A DNA stretch of 23,616 nt from Sphaeroforma arctica JP610 (taxonomy: Eukaryota; Opisthokonta; Ichthyosporea; Ichthyophonida). The stretch is taken from assembly GCF_001186125.1 (NCBI RefSeq), contig NW_014040337.1, positions 50,638-74,253 of the forward strand, in the 5' to 3' direction. This document shows positions 1-10,975 of this stretch, piece after piece (positions within the stretch are counted from its first letter, which is position 1; the number at the start of each line of letters is the position of its first letter). The position numbers and the translations under genes are program-made. The notes under the pieces were generated by a model that was not told where the DNA came from, made no database searches, and saw nothing but the letters and a program-made list of their open reading frames with translations.

Positions 1-2760
1 GATTAGAGTTTATATAGTCAAGTGTAGATTGTTCGGCTTTAAAGTGGCTTAACACCTTATAAAACCAACAAAGACTCCATGCTTCGTCGAGACCCGAAAT
101 CTGTGCATTCTTGAGGGCTTCTCGCAATGCCCCTTTAGTGTCGCGCTCCATAATGTTGCTGAGGTTATACCGGTTCGAGGGCCACTCCGGCCAGCTACAT
201 GGTTCCCGTGGTTCCTGTTTGTTCGCCGGTCGTGAGTCATGGGTTGCTCTAATGTCTCGAGTACACCTCTTAGTGCCTCTGCTCGTGGCAAGTTGTTGGC
301 TTCCACCGCACTACACAATTCCTCCGACAATTTGAGCATACGCGCGTGCTAGGCTTGGTGGTCCGCCACTATGCTGTCTGGTGTAGGAGGTGTGGCCTGC
401 TGAGCCGAGCATCGACGCTTCTCCGATGACGTGGCTTGACTCGACGGTGTGCGTTCAAGCAGCCTGCGTGACGGTAGACTGTCATTCATAGCTTCTCGTA
501 CAAATTGTTGGCTCTGACGTTGTGCTTGTAAGACGTGTCCATGTTGTCACGTCGATTATCCAGTGCCTCCCTCCCGTGAGGGTTCTGTGTAGCTCTACGT
601 TGTTCCTTTGCAAAGTTTTGACGAGATATCGTTTCCTGTTGTGTATCGCCTTCGTCCTGATCCGACGATGTGTACCCTAACCCATGACGGGCATCGTCGG
701 CTCCTTTAATGCGGAACTCGATGTTGTTCGGTGATGAAGGTGTGTTCCCTCGTCGCAGTCGACGCAAATACCGTTCATATTTCTTTAATAGCGATTGCTG
801 TCGCCGAAGTAGGCTCGTCATTTGCTCGGGCGTGTCATCGTCTCTACCTCGGCTCTGTCGTTTCTCTTTGGTATGATAACGAGGGCGCTTACTTGTAACA
901 GCCCGTGATGCCTCTCGAGGGCTGTCCCCTCCTGGTAGTGAGCCTGCGACGTCGAATGTGGCGCTCTCATTAGTTCGGGGGTACGTCGTTCACGATCCGT
1001 GAAGTCCACGTCACTCGGAGTGGTTATTCGCCCGTCGCGTTGTTGTTGTGCTGTTAGTGTCCGCTGGAGTATTGTTTGGTTAGTTCGACATTCTGACTCT
1101 AAGTCATCCGACACTTCTCCACCCGTATCTACTCGATCCTGAGTACGTCGTCAGAAACCTCGTTGATGGATGTCATCCCATTCACGTTGTTCTGGGGATA
1201 GCTGTTGCTGCCGACGACTCTGTCGAATGTTAGCTATGGTTGAAGTAAATTTCTGTTTGTCTATTGATAGCAATGTGATGTTTCAACTTCTTTTCCTTCT
1301 GACTTAAATAGGTATTCGACTGTGAATCTCACGCCTACTAATTACTCGAAGTCCCATTAACCATTCTCCCATCAACATGTTCTTGTACCCCTGCCTGGGT
1401 CTTGTTGCACTGACATCGTCCACTCATGAATCTCGTGCTCCAAACTACCCCGGTTATCCTTGCGGTTGCTCTTTACTCCTTCCGACCAACCCCGTACTCT
1501 CGAAACCCATGCCATTACTCGCTTTGTGAGTTCTTTACTCATCATGTTCTTGCTCTATCGTTCCGTACACATGTCTCTTTGCTACCGACGTTCACCCGTT
1601 TCACTTTCGGCTCTGACTCTAGTTAGTTGGCTAACTTGCTGCCTATCCTCGTCGTCGCTGTGTCTTGGTGCTGCTCGTTCTCACACCACACTTGTCCACC
1701 GTAACTCATACGGTCTATTCATATTCACATTGAAATCGACGAATTTGGTCGGAACATTCATATGCACATTTACAATACTCACTCCCTCGTGTACTAAATT
1801 TAGTACTGTGTACACACACCCTATCGTTCTATGTCGCGTCGTGTCACTCCTATTGTGTTTGTAACTTTTATCTTATGTACCCGAACTTGCTGTATGACTG
1901 TCATTGCATGTGCATCTTACTTTAGTGTCTACGTGCGCATGTCATTTCTTTGCAAACCTATGTCTTCTACTAATAATTACATATGGTTACTTGAGTATCT
2001 ATCCCATATCATTCCTCTCTCTCTTATTCTTGTACCCAACTTCTGACGTACCTTTTGGATGCCTGTACACACGTGTACTTCGTTCTCGTTGCCATGGCGA
2101 TGATCAAACATATACACCTACCTGACTTCCTTTTGTTTTCCTTGACCTTCTGATACCGTCTACAGTTCGTCCAAATCCTCCTTATTCTTCTCGATATCCT
2201 TCTTGATTTGAGTCGACTCTCGTTCCGGTATCGATGCCCATGGCTCCGTGCGCTTCTCTTGTCGCGGCATGGTCCGCAGAGTCTATGTCAATGTGATCGT
2301 CGGATTCCTATTATCTTGTTCTCACACAACATTTTCTCTTTTGCGATTCTCCGTTGTATTATCTATCGTTGATGTCGTTAGGGTCTCCTGACTGTTAACT
2401 TCTATGTCCTCTAGGTCTTCCTCTCTCATCTAACCTGTCTACCTGTCGATGTACATGAGATTGTATTCTACGGTTGTGTTGACCAACACGGCTCGCCTGC
2501 CCCTGTATTCTTACGGTTCTCTCCGTCATTTCATGTTCTGAAGCACTACTGCTGTTTGGTAGAAGTACTGGCATGCTATCGCTTGTATCGCTACTAATAA
2601 AACAATGGTTGGGTCGTGTTGGAAATCGTCATTTCAGTTGCTGATGTACTGATGCCTAAGACTTTCCCACTTCTTTGTGTAATAGTTTTTTTCTACTTCT
2701 ATCTGTGGACCTCTCGGTCCTATTATCTTCTTTCCTATCCAGGATAAGCTCAAAAACCCT
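1..2760 (-). other. Unrecognised A/G-rich minus-strand region with short hydrophilic frames
   Basis: The plus strand is pyrimidine-rich, so the minus strand is A/G-rich, as is common for the sense strand of coding or LTR-retroelement DNA. Several minus-strand frames encode hydrophilic, Arg/Gln/Glu-rich peptides. They lie at 818-1114, 486-821 (beginning MTSLLRRQQSLLKKYERYL) and 49-339, with two short ones at 2395-2574 (59 aa) and 2160-2270 (36 aa, starting MPRQEKRTEP). None carries a motif I can name. The composition would fit Gag-like or disordered protein, either the 5' side of a minus-strand retroelement running off the left edge or a decayed host gene. I found no LTR, zinc knuckle or protease. 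Plus-strand frames in 1426-2125 are probably antisense noise. Confidence 0.3.
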
Positions 2761-3481
2761 TAAGGTACAACATCTAAGTCAGTTAAAAATGTAGTGAGTA
2801 GTCGAGGATAACTGTATCTCAACGTACTCCCCTCGTACAAGGGGAGACGTTGTTCATTTATTGAACTAAATCTTGTGACTATCATTTTGGTCATGTGTTT
2901 TCCGTTAATCAGTTTTAACCTGATTGGATAGACCCAGTTCAAAATGTAGTCTCTAATAAAGCCTAAATATCAAATAAACCCTAATCCTAAATAGACCCTA
3001 TCAGGGACTTCCTGACTACATAGAAATATCACCACCCAAGCTGTGATCATTAAGATGTCACAGAAGTACGACAATATAGTCGGAATGAGCGATTTGCTCA
3101 CGTTAGGGATAACCGTAACAGGCTTACCCAACAACATAGATCCATTAAAGGATCAGTCAGACGATAATTGTCTAAAACCATATACACCACCATCGGACAC
3201 AGTCAAGCAATTAATTCCTGGCTTTGCTGATAAGATAATGAATCTTATATTAGTAAATAAGAAGATAAAAATAACCGACTGGGCGAAATTCCGCTTCAAC
3301 GACGAATACGTCAGCCTTGACTTAACCAAGGTAGACTTTACTAAGCTCAAATGTCCTTCAAGAAACTATGTTTCTTGGAGACACGAAGCTGTAGTTAAAG
3401 AACAAGTCGAGAAATGGTTGTCCGATGGGGTAATCGAAATCAAATACCAACAAACTCCAGTTAACTTAGCATTATTGGCAG

Positions 3482-4110
3482 TTGATCAACCCAACTCTTG
3501 ACGGAAAATTTAAGAAAGTCAGAGTATGTCTAGATATGAGTCCAATAAATAAGTTATTGCCGTCTCATAGTTTCCATCTCCCTCGTATACACGAGTTACT
3601 GAGACGAATGGAAGGTGCTACGGTGTTCACATCCATAGACCTAACACAGGGGTACCATCAAATGCAAATTTATGAACCCCATCGTAAGTACTTTAGTTTT
3701 ACCTGGGAAGGTAAACAATACAGGTTTAGAGGTGCACCTTTCGGGTTGCACTCCTTACCAGCATTCTTCCAACAAGTAATGGAGGAAATATTTGCAGACA
3801 TGCTTAACGTGCAAGTCTATATAGATGACATAGTCATCTTTTCTAAGACTAAGGGCGAACACGCCGCATTAGTCAGACGAGTCCTTAAGAGACTCAATGA
3901 GCAAAACTTCAAGATTAACGAGAAGAAATGTCACTTCGCAATGAGCGAAATACAGCTCTTAGGCTACCATATATCTGAGGAAGGTATTAAGATCGACCTC
4001 GGTAAGGTAGAACACATGTTAGATTGGCGAAAACCAAATACAGGAAGAGATGTAAACAGTATGTGTGGGTTTGTAAACTTCTTTACAAATGGAGTACCAC
4101 ACTTAGCTGA
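3482..4110 (+). mobile_element. Element A reverse transcriptase domain
   Basis: A clear Ty3-type RT. The palm motifs are present: RVCLDMSPIN, then FTSIDLTQGYHQMQI, then FRGAPFGLHSLPAFFQ, and the catalytic YIDD box at 3818-3829 within VQVYIDDIVIFSK. The thumb-side CHFAMSEIQLLGYHIS follows. The first catalytic Asp is the one in SIDLTQGY. The enzyme copies element RNA into DNA in the cytoplasmic particle. This part of the fossil is well preserved. Confidence 0.92.
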
Positions 4111-4239
4111 CTACCTTAAACCTTTTGGACACTTAAGATGTCATAAAGGCAAACTAGGAGACTTGTGGACTAAAGAGTGTGATGACGCATTTAAAGCGCT
4201 CAAACACGCAGTTCAACAAACCCCAGTTGTACAAGGACC

Positions 4240-4600
4240 AGTCGATGGCGTGCCGTTTGAAACAGCAACGGACGCCTCCGACTTAGCCTTAGGAGGAGTA
4301 TTATATCAGGTTAAAAATAACAAACCTAGATATATACAATTCTTTAGTCGAGCAATGAATGCTTCGCAGTTGAATTATCCAACTGTTAAACAAGAGCTAT
4401 CACACTTCCGAGATTACTTATACGGAACAGCATTTACGCTGATGTGTGATCAGAAATCTCTTCAATATATGAAAGAGATGAAACCCGACTCACAATTACT
4501 GAGTCGCTGGCATGATACAATATCAAAGTTTCATTTCGATATCAAACATCTACCAGGGATACATAACCATTTACCGGATATGTTATCACGCTTTGTACCT
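4240..4600 (+). mobile_element. Element A RNase H domain
   Basis: Starts with ETATDASDLALGGVL, the catalytic Asp codon being at 4271-4273. NYPTVKQELSH supplies the Glu, CDQKSLQYM a further catalytic-type Asp, and HLPGIHNHLPDMLSRF (ending near 4594) closes the domain. The His-x-Pro-Gly...Asp-x-Leu-Ser-Arg ending is typical of Ty3/Gypsy RNase H, which removes RNA from the RNA:DNA hybrid. Confidence 0.9.
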
Positions 4601-4619
4601 GATTTTAATAAATCCGTAC

Positions 4620-5000
4620 GTGAGTTACTAGCCACTGATTGGAAATATAACCCCAGGTGGTTTGAACTGGCTCAAAAGATATTTGGGCCACAAACAGTTG
4701 ACATGTTTGCTGCACAGCATAATGCACAACTTAAGAATTACAGGACTTTAAAATCATCCTTTAGGAGATGCCTTTCAACTTGACCTCTCCGAACATAATG
4801 CGTGGGCTAATCCACCATGGCAGTTAATTGCCCAATTACTAAATTATGTTCATATACACAAAGCTACCATCACGTTGTTGCCCATTACGGAGTAAAGATC
4901 CATGGCTCAATACATTAATAAGTATGATACAATGCGAGCCAATATATTTAGATAGGGAAGTAGATACTTTCCTATATCAGGGTACCCGAGCCGTCCAGAA
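4620..5000 (+). mobile_element. Element A methyltransferase-like (DIRS DAM-type) stretch, tentative
   Basis: After RNase H the translation shows DWKYNPRWFELAQ and FGPQTVDMFAAQHNAQLKNY. A nearby stretch around 4800-4870 shows an Asn-Pro-Pro-Trp box (ANPPWQLIAQLLNYV) followed by a short hydrophobic strand. The pattern VD-hydrophobic-FA...N, then PPW, then a hydrophobic strand, resembles the DAM/methyltransferase-like module that follows RNase H in DIRS-type elements. This is recognition by eye from short motifs. A degenerate linker is the alternative. Confidence 0.4.
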
Positions 5001-5559
5001 GACGCCCTGGAGACATACTATAATATGTCGTATAGGTCCCATTGGAACAACCAAATGGACCCCTTCTGAGATCTTCCTTAAAAAGGTCAAAGAATCGGAG
5101 ATTCCACTCTCCACTAGATTGAACCTTAAGCAATTCAAAGGCACTCTCCACTAGATTGAACGTTAAGCAATTCAAAGGCAATATAGCACTTGAAGTCTGT
5201 GCACAAGAAACACAATCTACTAATGACACTGCTGTTAAGAAGCGTCAGTCTCTAGCTAGGACTCTGTTTAATAACATAAAGTCCAAGCCCGAAGTCTTTC
5301 AAACCCTATTTTTAAAGGGATTAATGAAAGATAATCCCGAAGCATATACACATATAATGCGACAATTAAATAAGACAGGTGTATCAAACGCACACGAGCG
5401 CACTCATGACACTCATGCGAAAGAAGGACAGGAGTCTGGAAACACTACAGACTTAGAGACCACACAAGTGGATTCTCAACACCCTACCTTTATTCTGGAG
5501 GAGCAGAATGATAAAAACATTCTTGCTTAGCTGACACAAAATCATAAGCTGAAGCACCA

Positions 5560-6290
5560 GAACGTAGTGGAAGCACTTAAAGATGCTAAGCGACATGGGA
5601 TCGCGCACCGTAAGCTGGCAACTTTAGTTGACAGAGTATATCAGTCATGCACAGACTGTGATCTCAATCAGATCAAGCGCTATGGTTTCGCACCTCTTAA
5701 GAGTGTGCCTGAAGATGTTCCATGGCGCAGAGTCATCATTGATCTGGTTGACCTGCCTACGTCCAAGCACACAGGCGACCGTTACGTATGCCACTTCTTT
5801 GATGTGGCGTCACGGTATAACTTGCTCTATCCTTTCAGGGACAATAGTACGCAGACCGTGGCAGAATTATGTTGCCAAGTCTTTGCTGACCACGGGTGGC
5901 CAGGTATAATGTGCACTGATAACGGTAGCGAGTTCTGCGATGACGTAATGGAATCGTTAGTACTCGTATCAGGCATGTGTCATAAAAGGGGTGTACCATA
6001 TAAACCGCAAACACAAGGCGCTAATGAAACGCGCCACGGAAGACTTAAGTTCTTCTTACGTACTGCATTAACGGATGGTGCAGATGATTGGCCGTACCAC
6101 CTTAAGTGGGTACAAACACAGATGAACGAGTGTGCTGATCCGGTTACAGGAACAACACCCGCTCACTATTTTCGTGGCAGATATAGTGAGTTACAAATAC
6201 CCTTTAACAAGGACGAACCTGATCACCAAGAGCTACCATGGTTAGAGAAGGTACAACGCATACGCAACGTTGTATATCCTTGCTTGTGAG
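5560..6290 (+). mobile_element. Element A integrase (DD35E)
   Basis: A zinc-binding-type CTDC pair (YQSCTDCDLNQI) is followed by the catalytic core. The Asp codons are at 5741-5743 (VIIDLVDLP) and 5918-5920 (CTDNGSEF), and the Glu codon is at 6026-6028 (GANETRHGRLK). The second Asp and the Glu are separated by 35 residues, the canonical DD35E spacing. PAHYFRGRYSELQIP follows at the end of the core. The enzyme inserts element DNA into the chromosome. Position after RNase H supports Ty3/Gypsy placement. Confidence 0.9.
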
Positions 6291-6379
6291 AGACACGTAA
6301 TGTGGCCTTTTTAAAAAGGCAGAGTATCAGGTTGGAGACAGTGCTAACATCAGTCAACGTAATTCCGATGCTACTGTAC

Positions 6380-6914
6380 TAACATCGAAATGGATCGGTC
6401 CATATATAATCTCTATAGCCGACACTAAAAGTAGAACCTATGAGGTTAATAACCCCGACGGTTCTTGTGCTTTGAATATAGGCACTAGTCGAATTCCAAC
6501 TAATGAGATTATTCTCGCAAGAAGACATGATTCTACTGCACCTCTTGACCGCTCCGAATTCAAAGATATTATATGGAGAACGGATAAAGGAGGATATACA
6601 TACTATCGTACACGCTTTATAGACGGTACAATCGCTGAGTTAACTTCAGACGCCTTTGACAATCAGGACTATTGAAAGGCCTTTATAGAAAATGGCGTAA
6701 ATGCCTACAGAAGTCACAGGCTGAAAAAGATAGCATGTTCCCATCGTCTATAGACACGGAAGTTAAAACTTACTCGCCAACAGCGTTCATCCCGAGCTTT
6801 ACTGCTCATCCTTCGTATGTTCCAAAAACATTGAGGCGTAAGAAACGTCATGTCGACCACCAAGGACCTACTGGACCTAAACCCAAAACTCACAGGGTAA
6901 CCGAGAACGTTTAA
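6380..6914 (+). mobile_element. Element A post-integrase GPY/F-type module and tail
   Basis: Around 6388 the translation reads KWIGPYIISIADTKSRTYEV, matching the GPY/F module found after the integrase core of many Ty3/Gypsy elements. A further hydrophilic stretch follows (IIWRTDKGGYTYYRTRF, near 6570-6620). It has a loosely chromodomain-like aromatic pattern, but I cannot call a chromodomain. The basic tail to about 6914 (KTLRRKKRHVDHQ) is unrecognised. Confidence 0.55.
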
Positions 6915-7049
6915 CTTCTCCACCTGAGAAACATTAACTATACGTTATGCTGATTAATGTTTTCGACCCGTTTCCCTTTCTCACTTTTGACCCATAATCA
7001 ACTTGAGTGAGCAACTTGCTTCTCCTGGGTCTCAATGCTGGGTGGGGGC

Positions 7050-7943
7050 TGTGTAAAAGCTGGGCTTCCACATTATAATCATGTAATATAAACGTACTCT
7101 TAATAGTATGTAAAACGTACTCTTAAAAGTACGTAAACTTAAGTTTTCCTTAAATGGCTTTTAACGGTTGTTACTAATTAAATACCTTTTCCGTTTTACA
7201 TATCAGATATTTGGACAAGGCCATTAAAAGGCCCCAGTAAAATACCAAACATAAGATTTGGTCTAGTTCTTTTAATAGAACTATATTTTCTGAATACTTC
7301 GGTAGCGAGATGGCTCAACCGAACATAGGTTTCTAAGGACTATTAGCGTTGCTTAGTTTATCCTCTGTTCAGCCAACCAGATGTGCCAGTTGATAAAGGC
7401 TAAGTCGGTAATTCTTGATAAGTGGCAAGTTATTGGTTAATACAATAACTATGGACATCAAGAGTATTTTTCTTTTTTTTCTTCTTCTTTTTTCTTCTTC
7501 TAAAGAAAGGATTTTATGAGTCTCTCGGATTCGCCCCAACGAAACATACCATAGTTTCTAATAGAGCGACAACGAAACACTAAATAAAATTCCTTCGGCG
7601 AAAACAGTACCGAGAGGATATTATATAGACAATGTCTCAGCCTCACAATCCCTCAGAGTATTGCTTTTTTCACGAGGCATACCTAACTTTACTAAAAGAC
7701 TCATTTCGTTCATTTACTTCGAATTTAATTATACTTAGACTTAACTTAAGCGTTTAATTACTCTAAGGCGTTAATGTCGCCTTGATAGATCGAATCTTAT
7801 AAAATCAACAGATACTACAGGATTTTTTAATCTGTACACTCGTTCCGGGAGTGAAATTGCGGCGGAAGGGATACTCTGTGTTAGTTAAGTGGATTTAACA
7901 TATTGTAAGTTAATCAATGAGATAGGCACGCAATAAAACTGAC
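7050..7943 (+). mobile_element. Possible 3' LTR of element A
   Basis: A G-rich run (GGGTGGGGGC) is followed immediately by TGTGTAAAAGC, the arrangement of a polypurine tract and the 5'-TG of a 3' LTR. The following A/T-rich, gene-free DNA contains a direct repeat of ACGTACTCTTAA (near 7092 and 7114), a pyrimidine tract at 7468-7501 and an AATAAA near 7583. The right end is a guess: an ACTGACA ends near 7943. No matching 5' LTR was found within the window, so the boundaries are not confirmed. Confidence 0.35.
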
Positions 7944-8132
7944 ATGTACGTCGCATTTGGTGGTGATGCAGTAGTAGAGTTTACATTTAATCGACGAATT
8001 GTAAAAGCTATGAAGGTACTTAATCCAGCTGCAGCTCTTCTTTACCCAAAGGTGACCCAGGATGGCACGAGACACGAGACACACGGCAGTTTCGACAGTG
8101 TGCCTTATCTTGTTGCCTGTAATACATCGATG
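7944..8132. other. Short spacer without a recognisable gene
   Basis: Lies between the possible LTR and the 3' end of the decayed minus-strand gene. A 69-codon plus-strand frame here has no recognisable motif. I see nothing else in it. Confidence 0.4.
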
Positions 8133-8447
8133 TTATTGATTAAGATTGAATGAATGTAAACACATATCTTTTATTTTATTAAAAGATGTCAACTGCTCAC
8201 ACATGTCTTCATTGCAAACGCCACCATATGGCTTTTTGCACGTTTCGTTGTCGGTGCACTTCGAACATCGTTTGCGCTGCGTACGCATTTTGGGTTTTTC
8301 TATCCGACCAGTTCTTATCCTAGGGATATATGATGTTTCATTTATATACCATCCTACAGCAGGATAATAATACTGCACTGCCGGTATAGAGATTTGTGAT
8401 GCCTGCCCATTTGGTTGTACGACCGTTTGAGATTGTTGGGGTTGCAT
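8133..8447 (-). pseudogene. Cys-rich zinc-binding-type tail of the same decayed gene
   Basis: The 104-aa frame begins with a Gln/Pro/Tyr-rich linker (QPQQSQ..., VQYYYPAVGWY) and ends in RKRCSKCTDNETCKKPYGG followed by VCNEDMCEQ. The five cysteines in that stretch suggest a small zinc-binding domain. It lies in the same reading phase as the frame ending at 8490, with one in-frame stop between them. It is therefore probably the C-terminus of that protein rather than a separate gene. A short intron (GTATAA...CCCCCAG) could also explain the interruption. Proteins of this family often end in a short Cys-rich, DNA-binding-type knuckle. Confidence 0.42.
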
Positions 8448-8489
8448 ACACCAGACAGCTGGGGGTATAGCAGTATTTTTGTGCTGTGA

Positions 8490-10240
8490 TTATACAGATG
8501 ATCCAGGGTCTGGAGACGGAGAGTCGTCGGATCTACGGTGTGTACTGGGAAAGTCGTCGTGTGGTAGTCTCACCGGCATCTCGTGTCTAGCTCTCTTGCC
8601 TTTTCTACGCTCCCGATTTCCACCGGTTACAGGTTCTTCCATTGCTACGGGTCTGGGCAGGTGGCTAGTACCATGAGCATGGCCAAGGGGCGGCAGAAAC
8701 TGTGCGTCAATATTGCCAACAGTAAGTCCTGGGTCCGCTGCAGGTGGATTCGCCGCCTCAAATCTTTGAGCTTGTGCTAATTCTAAATTCATTGCTTTGG
8801 TTGTAATCCTCTCAGAGACAACATCGCTCATCAACTCACGATGAAGACCAGTAACGTTCCGTTGATTTTCGGTAATAGATTTATGTACAGCAGCTCGCTT
8901 CTTGAGATGAACTAACGCCGTCTCGAAGTGTACCGGGAGTTTCAGAACAATATTCCGACCATCAACTTTAGAAATCCACCGTTTCTTCAGTGCTTCCATA
9001 TATGCCTGCGAGCCCAGCTTAAGATTCTCTGCATTCAATTCACGATTGAGTTTCTTAAAAAGTAGCCATTCTTCTATTGTTTGCATATCCCGACATATAC
9101 ATGGTAGTCCTTGATCACTAGCTACATGGGCGTGATCCTTGGCTATACCTTCCTGTCTGATTCGATTCCTGAGCTCGTCCGTGATTTCACCATCGAATAA
9201 GTGGCTTAGATTGGCGATGCCAAAGATTTCACTTTTGGGGACGTAATCATTTAGACGTGGCCAAAGATTTCCTACCGAACGATAGTCCTTACTAGCGTAT
9301 GGCCTTATACGATACGCTTCACCTGTGAGCTCTGAGAAGAGCATGGCGCATTTATCGACCAACTGAGTGTTGCAATGCCCTACGTCCGGTACTCCTAACC
9401 TACACACAGCCTGCCTATAATTATGCTTGTCTAAAGTAGGCTAAAACATTGTCTGAAATTCTGCCGCTTACTATCTTACACCCGAATTTTCTACTCACAG
9501 CTTGATGCACACCCGACTCCATACTGTTAGTACCTCGAGGGTACTTATACAGCGTCAATCCATCTCTATCTCCTCCGATATGAGTGTACATTTGAACGCC
9601 CGGTGGATCTGACACGTATCCTTTCTCAATCAATCCCAGTACCTACAACGCTTTCTTCCGTGCCTCATCATTGAAAAAAGGTTCATTTGTTGCGCTGTCT
9701 AACACACTTGGACGTGGGACAATGCGTGGTGCCCGTTTCCGTATGTACCTCCGCTTACGCTGAGATTTGAGCATGCTTTTAAAGGTCTTGCCTTGTTTGT
9801 CTAGAACAGCGACGACCGCACGTTTAGCATCAGCATTGTCGATAAATAATGCATCGCGATACAATTGCCAGGTAGTGATATGCATGTTTCTTACTGACCT
9901 TGATTAGATCCATCAGATGGAATATATCTTTCAGTACATGACAAAATACAGGCAAGGGTTCATCTGAATCTAAACTATCGTCTCCTTCGCTGTCCACTCC
10001 ATATACATCTTCGTATGCTAGTATATCACCCCCGTCGATCTCACCATTACCATAGAAATTATCCTGATGTCCATCACCGCCACCGCTCTTGTCATTTCCG
10101 CCCTCATCACTATCATCCTCTGAGTTTGATTCCTCACCGCTTGTTTGATCTGCATCTTCAAATTCCTCGTCAGAATCTATATCATATACAACGGTATTCT
10201 GTTTCAGCGCCCTAGCACCACTACGTGTTAGGAGAACCAT
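8490..10240 (-). pseudogene. Decayed transposon-type exonuclease-family protein, C-terminal half
   Basis: Minus-strand frames read in order from an acidic segment (IDSDEEFEDADQTSGEESNS) into VLKDIFHLMDLIKVSKKH, then LYRDALFIDNAD, EKGYVSDPPGVQMYTH, DGLTLYKYPRGTNSMESGVH and VGHCNTQLVDKCAMLF. From memory, this succession (DVFHxMDRIKV, YxSDPPG, LYRxxRGTNxxEGxHQ, a HN...GH-x-T-x-LVD block) characterises a large eukaryotic family. It often carries an upstream 3'-5' exonuclease-like domain and is multi-copy, and I associate it with mobile elements. I cannot recall its formal name. The exonuclease part is absent here: the first recognisable segment begins at 10240, next to a TA repeat and an assembly gap. 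The coding region is interrupted about three times before 8490. Short introns could explain one or two interruptions, but decay is likelier. Confidence 0.5.
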
Positions 10241-10270
10241 GATTTTTAAGCGAATGTTGCTGATCAGATN

Positions 10271-10321
10271 TAAATATATATATATATATAAATATATATA
10301 ATGTATATATATATAAATATA

Positions 10322-10369
<48 letters not shown>
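10271..10369. repeat. TA microsatellite
   Basis: Almost pure alternating TA/AT with a few AAATA and GTA variants. It runs directly into the N gap and probably caused the assembly break. Confidence 0.95.
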
Positions 10370-10482
10370 NNNNNNNNNNNNNNNNNNNNNNNNNNNNNNN
10401 NNNNNNNNNNNNNNNNNNNNNNNNNNNNNNNNNNNNNNNNNNNNNNNNNNNNNNNNNNNNNNNNNNNNNNNNNNNNNNNNNN
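10370..10482. other. Assembly gap (113 N)
   Basis: A run of N, plus a single N at 10270. True length and content are unknown. Any upstream coding part of the minus-strand gene ending at 8133 could be hidden or mis-joined here. Confidence 0.98.
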
Positions 10483-10510
10483 GTCAAATTAAGTAGTAGC
10501 AGATGTCTAA

Positions 10511-10975
10511 ACAAAAAATAACTACAGTTGTATATTTTAGTCAGTGAACAAAAGGAATCCGCAAATACAAGACGTTGCCAAGTACTTCTATAACTTTTGG
10601 TGCATTACTTATCAAGAGATTGCTGTAACTTGTATGCAATATTTGCAATCAGATGCATAATTCTGACAATTGATGCTTGCGCATGCGATTTCGAAAAAAG
10701 ACTAAAGTTGTATATTTTAGAACTGAACAAAAGCATCCACAAATACAAGACGTTGTCAAGTATTTCTATACTATCTGGTACATTAATTATTAAGAGATTG
10801 CTGCAACTTGTGTGTAATATTTGCAATTAGATGCACAATTCTGACAATCGATGCTTGCGTATACGAATTTGAAGAAGAAAAAAATAGTTGAATATTTTAG
10901 CACTGAACGAAAGTATCCTTAAATACAAGACGTTTCCAAGTATTACTATACTATCCGGTACATTATTTGATGAGA
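10511..10975. repeat. 180-bp tandem repeat, about 2.5 copies
   Basis: The landmark GTTG(T/A)ATATTTTAG occurs at 10527, 10707 and 10887, a spacing of exactly 180 bp each time. Further shared blocks are AAATACAAGACGTT, CAAGTATT, AAGAGATTGCTG and TTCTGACAAT(T/C)GATGCTTGCG. Copies differ at scattered bases. The third copy loses similarity shortly after GGTACATTA near 10965. The array may extend left into the gap. This resembles satellite DNA. The small frames through it are not genes. Confidence 0.9.

Larger units (their letters stand above)
3043..7060 (+). mobile_element. Element A: decayed Ty3/Gypsy-type LTR retroelement
   Basis: On the plus strand this holds, in order, reverse transcriptase, RNase H, a methyltransferase-like stretch, a DDE integrase and a GPY/F-type module. 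The order RT-RNase H-integrase is that of the Ty3/Gypsy family (Metaviridae). The segment at 3043-3480 (ending near WRHEAVVKEQVEKWLSDGVI) is the usual lead-in to a Ty3-type RT. No Gag, protease or 5' LTR was recognised upstream. A G-rich run near 7040-7049 could be the polypurine tract. The element is a fossil with several breaks. Its age cannot be judged without a second LTR. Confidence 0.85.

Noticed and set aside
1426-2125. Overlapping plus-strand frames rich in Ser, Leu, Thr and Cys
   Set aside because: They follow the pyrimidine-rich composition of the strand and carry no motif; likely antisense noise.
2760-3042. 5' LTR for element A
   Set aside because: No similarity to the candidate 3' LTR after 7050 was visible by eye, so no 5' LTR is claimed.
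7300-7400. tRNA-like sequence (GGTAGCGAGATGGCTCAACCG)
   Set aside because: An A-box resemblance only. No proper B box, no cloverleaf and no matching acceptor arm could be drawn.
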